A DNA stretch of 26,406 bases. Origin: JBDTNL01 sp039933785 (GTDB taxonomy: Bacteria; Acidobacteriota; Thermoanaerobaculia; Multivoradales; JAGPDF01). The notes under the pieces were generated by a model. It worked only from the letters and a program-made list of their open reading frames with translations, did no database searches and was not told the DNA's origin. The stretch covers positions 1-26,406 of the forward strand of contig JBDTNL010000053.1 in assembly GCA_039933785.1 (NCBI GenBank), given 5' to 3'. The position numbers were made by a program, and so were the translations under genes. Positions 22,677-26,406 of the stretch are shown piece by piece. Numbering within the stretch: the first letter of the stretch is position 1; every line of letters begins with the position of its first letter.

Positions 22677-23030
22677 ATGACGACCTGCCTCTCACGCAGA
22701 CGTCTCGCCTTCCTGATCGCGGCGCTGGGGCTCGCGCTTTCAAGCCTGAGCCTCGGCGCGGCGAAGGAGGCGGACAAGCCCGTGACGCACACCGTCACGA
22801 TCGATGCCACCAACTACGAGCCCCCGTTCATCGTGGTGAAGCCCGGCGACTCCATCGTCTGGACGAACAACGATATGTTCCGCCACACCGTGACCGCGAA
22901 GGCCGGAGGGTTCGATTCGAAGGACATCCCGGCTGGAGGATCCTGGAAATACACCCCCAAGACCGTGGGCAGATTCGAATACAGCTGCATCTACCACACC
23001 ACCATGAAGGGCTTGATCATCGTCAAGTGA
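22677..23030 (+). CDS. Cupredoxin (plastocyanin/amicyanin-like copper protein)
   Basis: A 117-aa periplasmic blue-copper protein. The N-terminus SRRRLAFLIAALGLAL is a twin-arginine-like signal, so Tat export is possible. The cupredoxin fold follows: FIVVKPGDSIVWTNNDMFRH with His70, then the loop YSCIYHTTM with Cys104, His107 and Met110. These four residues make a complete type 1 copper site. The C-x2-H-x2-M spacing matches small amicyanin/plastocyanin-type proteins. It likely carries single electrons or buffers copper. It is coupled to the DUF4142 gene 10 nt upstream. Confidence 0.93.
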   Translation: MTTCLSRRRLAFLIAALGLALSSLSLGAAKEADKPVTHTVTIDATNYEPPFIVVKPGDSIVWTNNDMFRHTVTAKAGGFDSKDIPAGGSWKYTPKTVGRFEYSCIYHTTMKGLIIVK

Positions 23031-23063
23031 CCCCGCAGTCGTCCGCGCGGAGCAGCGTCGAAA

Positions 23064-24338
23064 CTAGAACGTCACCTTGGGCGTCAGCTCCAGCGTCAAG
23101 GTCTGAGCTCCACGCTGGACTTCCAGCCGCCGCGTGCGCGGCTGCTCGAACATCTCGAGCATGTCGCTGAGGGTAAGCGCCGAGGCCGGTTGGTCGTCGA
23201 TCCTACGGATGAGGTCATGCGGCTGGAGCCCGGCGTCCGATCCGGGTGAGTCTTCCAGGACCTGAGACACACGAACCGCTGAATAGTCGGCGCCCTCGGC
23301 GTCGAGGCGAATGCCGGTCATGGCGACATCCCAGGTCTGTTCGAGCCCGCCCACCGGCTCGAGCATGAGGCGGCCATGCGGATAGTCCAGGAAGACGCGG
23401 CACCTGGCGACGATCTGCCGATCGATCGCCCCGAGCAGCAACGCGCTGGCGTAGGCGCCGGCGTGGTCTTCCGAGAACAAGGTGTTCGGACTGCGCATGG
23501 TGAAGCGGCCGATCTTGATCGACTCGACGTGCCCCACGCGTCCCGCCGAGGTTCCGCCGATGCCTCCGCCGAGGGCCTTCATGGTCTTCATCGCTGACCC
23601 AGGCAAATGCTGTTGCGCGACGAACGGACTGAACAGCACCAGACCGTCGCCCGCGCCGAGATCGAGCGCGAAGGATCCGCGAACCGGTGGAGCCCCCACC
23701 GCGGTGACCTCGGCCTCGATGACCGGATGGCGCTCGTCGTCAAGATGCAGCGGAATACTCTCGCCGGGACCGCTGTAGTGGAAGCGGTCCGGATCGAACA
23801 GCGTCATCGTGCGCGCCGGGTAGTCGATCTCCACGACGAATTGCCGCAGGAAGTTGGCTCCCAGCAGCCCGTCGAGGTCATGCCCGAACTTCGACGCCAT
23901 GGAACGCAGCGGAATCGTCACCGTCAGCGCTTGTGAGAACCCGGGCAGCCCGACCACTTCGACAGTTGAGCTCTTCACCAGCGCCCCAACGGCCTTCTCA
24001 CTCCCAACACCCTTGACCTCGAACTGAGCCGCGGTCTCGATTCCGAGCTCCTTCGCTCGGTCCGTGTCGATGACCGCGAACCGGTCGCCGGTATCGAGGA
24101 GAAACGAAAGCGGTCGCGAACCGTCGACCCTCGTCTGGAGGAGGATGTGCCCAGTCAGCAGCTGAAAGGGCAGCGTGATCGACTCCGGCCGCGGGCCGCT
24201 CCACTTAGCCTCGGCTCCCCTACGAAGCGCGAGAGGCCAGCGCCAGAGAATGCCGTCCTGCATCGAGGCGGCGGCGGCGATGAGCAGGCCGACGAGGCCG
24301 AGGCCTACATAGAGAATCAGGGATGTCTTTCGCTTCAT
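23064..24338 (-). CDS. Retropepsin-like aspartyl protease with C-terminal PDZ
   Basis: A 424-aa protein from the ATG at 24338 (MKRKTSLILYVG). The upstream open frame has poor protein character. One N-terminal membrane helix (6-25) anchors it. Two retropepsin-like halves follow: the first has the catalytic triad Asp82-Thr-Gly in FLLDTGDRFAVID and DGLLGANFL; the second has Asp226-Leu-Gly in FALDLGAGDGLVL. The Leu in place of Thr/Ser suggests the second site is structural or weak. Residues about 345-424 form a PDZ domain (VLEDSPGSDAGLQPHDLIRR). The combination resembles acidobacterial 'aspartyl protease family' proteins; substrates unknown. Its 3' end is convergent with the cupredoxin gene. Confidence 0.88.
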   Translation of the reverse strand: MKRKTSLILYVGLGLVGLLIAAAASMQDGILWRWPLALRRGAEAKWSGPRPESITLPFQLLTGHILLQTRVDGSRPLSFLLDTGDRFAVIDTDRAKELGIETAAQFEVKGVGSEKAVGALVKSSTVEVVGLPGFSQALTVTIPLRSMASKFGHDLDGLLGANFLRQFVVEIDYPARTMTLFDPDRFHYSGPGESIPLHLDDERHPVIEAEVTAVGAPPVRGSFALDLGAGDGLVLFSPFVAQQHLPGSAMKTMKALGGGIGGTSAGRVGHVESIKIGRFTMRSPNTLFSEDHAGAYASALLLGAIDRQIVARCRVFLDYPHGRLMLEPVGGLEQTWDVAMTGIRLDAEGADYSAVRVSQVLEDSPGSDAGLQPHDLIRRIDDQPASALTLSDMLEMFEQPRTRRLEVQRGAQTLTLELTPKVTF

Positions 24339-24630
24339 GGGCTGGTCTCCACGGGCAGTAGCTTGCGATTTGGCGTGCCAGTTCGTGCGGCTGCGCGGGA
24401 GCGTATGGGGAGAGGCCGCGTCTTGGCTTGTACGGAGCGATGGGCTTAGGACGAATGTAGTCTCGGCGGGCCCGTATCCTCGATCCATCGGGCCGCGTAG
24501 AACTCCGCGCCGACCTCGCCCTGCACGGTAACGACCCCGACACAATCGCCCGCGGTGCCGGGGTTGTTTGGAGGGACGAGAGAGGGGTGAGCTGCGACGT
24601 GAGTGAGGCTTTGGCGAGTAGGATGAAGGT
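24339..24630. other. Intergenic gap with a doubtful small minus-strand frame
   Basis: No confident gene. A minus-strand frame at 24446-24640 (64 codons) has a protein-like second half (GDCVGVVTVQGEVGAEF, YAARWIEDTG) with GC-rich third positions. It may be a gene remnant, or a shadow of an equally open plus-strand frame. Promoters for the flanking divergent genes must lie here, but I cannot place them. Confidence 0.25.
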
Positions 24631-25248
24631 ATGCGAACACAAGGTGCCTCCATGCTGTTCAGAACCCTCCAGAGCCTCCCGCGAGCCACAGCTGCGCCTC
24701 ATTGGCCGTCGTCTGTCCCCGCCGCAGCGATGCTGTTAGTCCTCATGTCGATCGCGGCGGGACCGCTACGGGCGACGCCGCTCGCCTGCGAGCCCGCCTC
24801 ACGCCCCGTCCTCGAGATTTTGGCCTTCGTGTCGCCGACCCAGTCGCCCCAGCTACCGCCAGTTCCGGATGGTCGAGAAGCGTTGCAGCTCTGCCAGGAC
24901 CACCGTCAGCTCGTTGCCCTTCTCCGGTCTGATCCGGAAGGCGATCTCCCAACCAGCGCGATCCTCACCCAAGGCCGGGTCAAGACATCGGCCTGGAGCG
25001 AGTTCTCGAAGGCAACGGCCGCGTTGCGGATCGGATTCCTGCAGAGCTGCCGGTTGAACATTCCGACGCTGCTTCGCAAGGCAGAGATCCACATCACATG
25101 GCACGGAGCGGGAACACGCCGCAACCGCTTCCTCCTGTCATCAACCGATGACTCGCTTGCCCCCTGCTCTCAGGAAACAAATGACTGGTGGCAGGGGCTC
25201 TTCGCGCTCGACCTGGAGCCTGGAGCTGAAAGCGTCAACATCTCCTAG
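24631..25248 (+). CDS. Hypothetical secreted protein
   Basis: A 205-aa protein; ATG at 24652 is an alternative start. A long N-region leads to a hydrophobic signal stretch (AAAMLLVLMSIAAG) cut near LRATP. The mature part has Cys in LACEPA, LCQDH, QSCRLN and APCSQE, which suggests two disulfides. Further motifs are HITWHGAGTRRNRFLLSS and TNDWWQGLFALDLEP. I do not recognise the family. The ribosome site is weak. Composition and the disulfide-like Cys favour a real exported gene, divergent from the protease gene. Confidence 0.5.
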   Translation: MRTQGASMLFRTLQSLPRATAAPHWPSSVPAAAMLLVLMSIAAGPLRATPLACEPASRPVLEILAFVSPTQSPQLPPVPDGREALQLCQDHRQLVALLRSDPEGDLPTSAILTQGRVKTSAWSEFSKATAALRIGFLQSCRLNIPTLLRKAEIHITWHGAGTRRNRFLLSSTDDSLAPCSQETNDWWQGLFALDLEPGAESVNIS

Positions 25249-25302
25249 CGCGGGAGCCACTCGACTTCCGCTCCGACCCCTGGGGCCGCTCCCTGGGGGA
25301 GT

Positions 25303-25566
25303 TCATCTGGCCGTTAGCCGAATCGACGCTATGTGACTCGCGGCATCGAGCAAGGCGAATTCAAATTCGACGTCAAACCACCGCACCACGAACGGCCACG
25401 CACCATCGAAGGTCTGGCGCCGGGACTTCAGTTCATCCACGCGAATGCGGTCGCCCGCGTCGCGCACCCAAAGCGGATCTGGAGGTTCGGGCACGTTGTG
25501 CTCACTCGTTAGTGACGTGAGAGCTGTGATGGTCTTTGCACTGACACGGTAAGCGTCGAGACGCAC
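25303..25566 (-). CDS. Hypothetical small protein (87 aa)
   Basis: GTG-started at 25566. The product (VRLDAYRVSAKTITALTSLT, then PPDPLWVRDAGDRIRVDEL, WPFVVRWFDVEFEFALLDAA) reads like a compact folded protein with an acidic-aromatic C-terminal half. No family is recognised and the ribosome site is weak. A plus-strand frame over the same bases is also open and protein-like (GIEQGEFKFDVKPP, EGLAPGLQFIHANAVARVA), so the choice of strand is uncertain. The gene lies 21 nt downstream of the neprosin-type gene on the same strand. Confidence 0.4.
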   Translation of the reverse strand: MRLDAYRVSAKTITALTSLTSEHNVPEPPDPLWVRDAGDRIRVDELKSRRQTFDGAWPFVVRWFDVEFEFALLDAASHIASIRLTAR

Positions 25567-25587
25567 CCTGGTTCGCGCTCGCGGTCC

Positions 25588-26406
25588 TCAATGCCCCGGC
25601 CCCCCAAACCTCACCGCCCCAAACCCCACTCTCCTAACATCGTAGTAAGGCGGATAATTCGGCCCCAGCGACTGCAAGTCGCGATACCAACAAACCCAAG
25701 CCCCCGCATCCACATCGCAAAGCGTCACGTTAGGCGCGGCGCCTGCGTTGGTGGGGAAGAGGCCGTTGCCCATTTGGGTGTTGGGCGGTAGCCCGTTGTC
25801 GCTCGAGACTTCGCCGAACCATTGGATGTACTCGCTGCGGGTGTAGTCGCCGCCCCACTCGGAGCCCGGGTAGTAGCCGAGCCATTGGTTGTCGAACCAG
25901 GCCCACCAGTTGCCCTGGTAGAAGACGTAGCCGATGTAGACGTCGCGGCCGACGAGCGCGTTCAGGTTCATGCCGGGGAAGTAGGTGGCGCTGTATTGGT
26001 GCCAGTTGCAGGCGTCGTAGCAGGTCGGGGTCCAATTCATCCAGTGGAAGACGAAGAGGTGCGTGTTGCTGTCGCCATACTGGGAGTTCGACACGTTCCA
26101 GCCGAGCTCGATGATGTTGCCGTCGTCGGTGCCGCCCTGGACGGCGAGCTCGTCCAAGGAGTGGCCGCTGTTGACGACCGTCGGGCGCTGGATGCGCATG
26201 GTCATGCCGCCGCCGTCGGCCGTGCGGCGGTAGGCGGCGGGGCCGTAGTAGTAGCAGGTGCCGAAGGACAGAGTCCCGTTGCAGCCGGGAGGATCATCCG
26301 GTTTGCCGTGGGACTTGTCGTCGGGGCCGGGAGGAATGAAATAGACCCTCTCGGGATCGCGCAGGGCCTTGCGGATGTCGTAGCCGACTTCCTTGTCGTC
26401 GAAGAA
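25588..26406 (-). CDS. Neprosin-domain protein (DUF239), partial at window edge
   Basis: The 3' part of a gene (272 codons seen); the 5' end lies beyond 26406, where the frame is still open with FFDDKEVGYDIRKAL. It matches the neprosin/DUF239 domain, a glutamic prolyl endopeptidase fold: IIELGWNVSNSQYGDSNTHL, FVFHWMNWTPTCYDACN, GYVFYQGNWWAWFDNQWLGY, YIQWFGEVSSD and NTQMGNGLFPTNAGAA. The Glu in ELGW and the Glu in FGEVS sit where the plant enzyme has its catalytic pair, by eye. Paired Cys (CYDAC, CDVDAGAWVC) suggest an extracellular protein. Bacterial neprosins are little studied. Confidence 0.85.
   Translation of the reverse strand, partial: FFDDKEVGYDIRKALRDPERVYFIPPGPDDKSHGKPDDPPGCNGTLSFGTCYYYGPAAYRRTADGGGMTMRIQRPTVVNSGHSLDELAVQGGTDDGNIIELGWNVSNSQYGDSNTHLFVFHWMNWTPTCYDACNWHQYSATYFPGMNLNALVGRDVYIGYVFYQGNWWAWFDNQWLGYYPGSEWGGDYTRSEYIQWFGEVSSDNGLPPNTQMGNGLFPTNAGAAPNVTLCDVDAGAWVCWYRDLQSLGPNYPPYYDVRRVGFGAVRFGGPGH

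Noticed and set aside
23042..23051. TCCGCGCGGA palindrome between cupredoxin and protease genes as a terminator
   Set aside because: A 10-bp palindrome without loop or T-tract, easily found by chance in GC-rich DNA.

Overview
The window is about 26.4 kb of GC-rich bacterial chromosome carrying about 23 confident protein genes on both strands in short transcription units. I see no rRNA, tRNA, CRISPR array, phage genes or classical insertion sequence. Gene content suggests a soil or sediment Acidobacteriota, possibly Thermoanaerobaculia-like: a REP-associated tyrosine transposase with intergenic CAGGTGCCAGGTGATT-type repeats, a very long secreted repeat protein with a 'CRLYDSR...GYF' C-terminal module, M13 peptidase, neprosin-like protein and DUF4142/cupredoxin pair. 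The lineage is inference; no marker gene is present.

Layout. 1-1490: a RAYT-type HUH transposase gene (minus) with repeat clusters on both sides. 1497-5750 (minus): an inward-rectifier-type potassium channel followed by a giant secreted propeller-like protein of about 16 repeats. 5800-6800: a decayed stretch holding a DcrB/PsbP-like remnant, a CBS-like small protein and a hidden 45-aa membrane ORF. 6788-9782: a cysteine-containing lipoprotein gene diverging from an ArsR-methyltransferase fusion that overlaps ahcY by 4 nt, with a visible promoter and palindrome, then a terminator hairpin. 9889-11171: a MOSC protein gene convergent with a PH/GRAM-like protein gene. 11330-12628: a CGNR zinc-finger regulator diverging from a secreted lipocalin-like protein, with palindromic operator candidates between them. 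12722-14278 (minus): a four-helix membrane protein, a lipoprotein and an NTF2-like protein. 14448-16469: an M13 metallopeptidase, convergent with a CPBP intramembrane protease and DUF1801 pair. 17687-19911: an adhesin-like secreted protein, a TPR protein and an SDR oxidoreductase. 19947-23030 (plus): an SDF-type dicarboxylate/amino-acid symporter, an ECF sigma factor without a neighbouring anti-sigma gene, DUF4142 and a cupredoxin. 23064-26406: a retropepsin-like/PDZ protein, two hypothetical genes and the 3' part of a neprosin-domain gene running off the window.

Functional links supported by arrangement: ArsR-MTase/ahcY (SAM-SAH cycle and its likely control), CGNR regulator/lipocalin (probable regulator-target pair), ECF sigma/DUF4142/cupredoxin (probable envelope or copper stress module), CPBP/DUF1801 (co-transcribed), and RAYT with its dispersed repeats. 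The repeats recur at 1-75, 1257-1484, 11223-11280, 12654-12690 and 13158-13199, always between genes. The RAYT-REP family and the ArsR-MTase/ahcY and CGNR operator regions are the most rewarding for follow-up.
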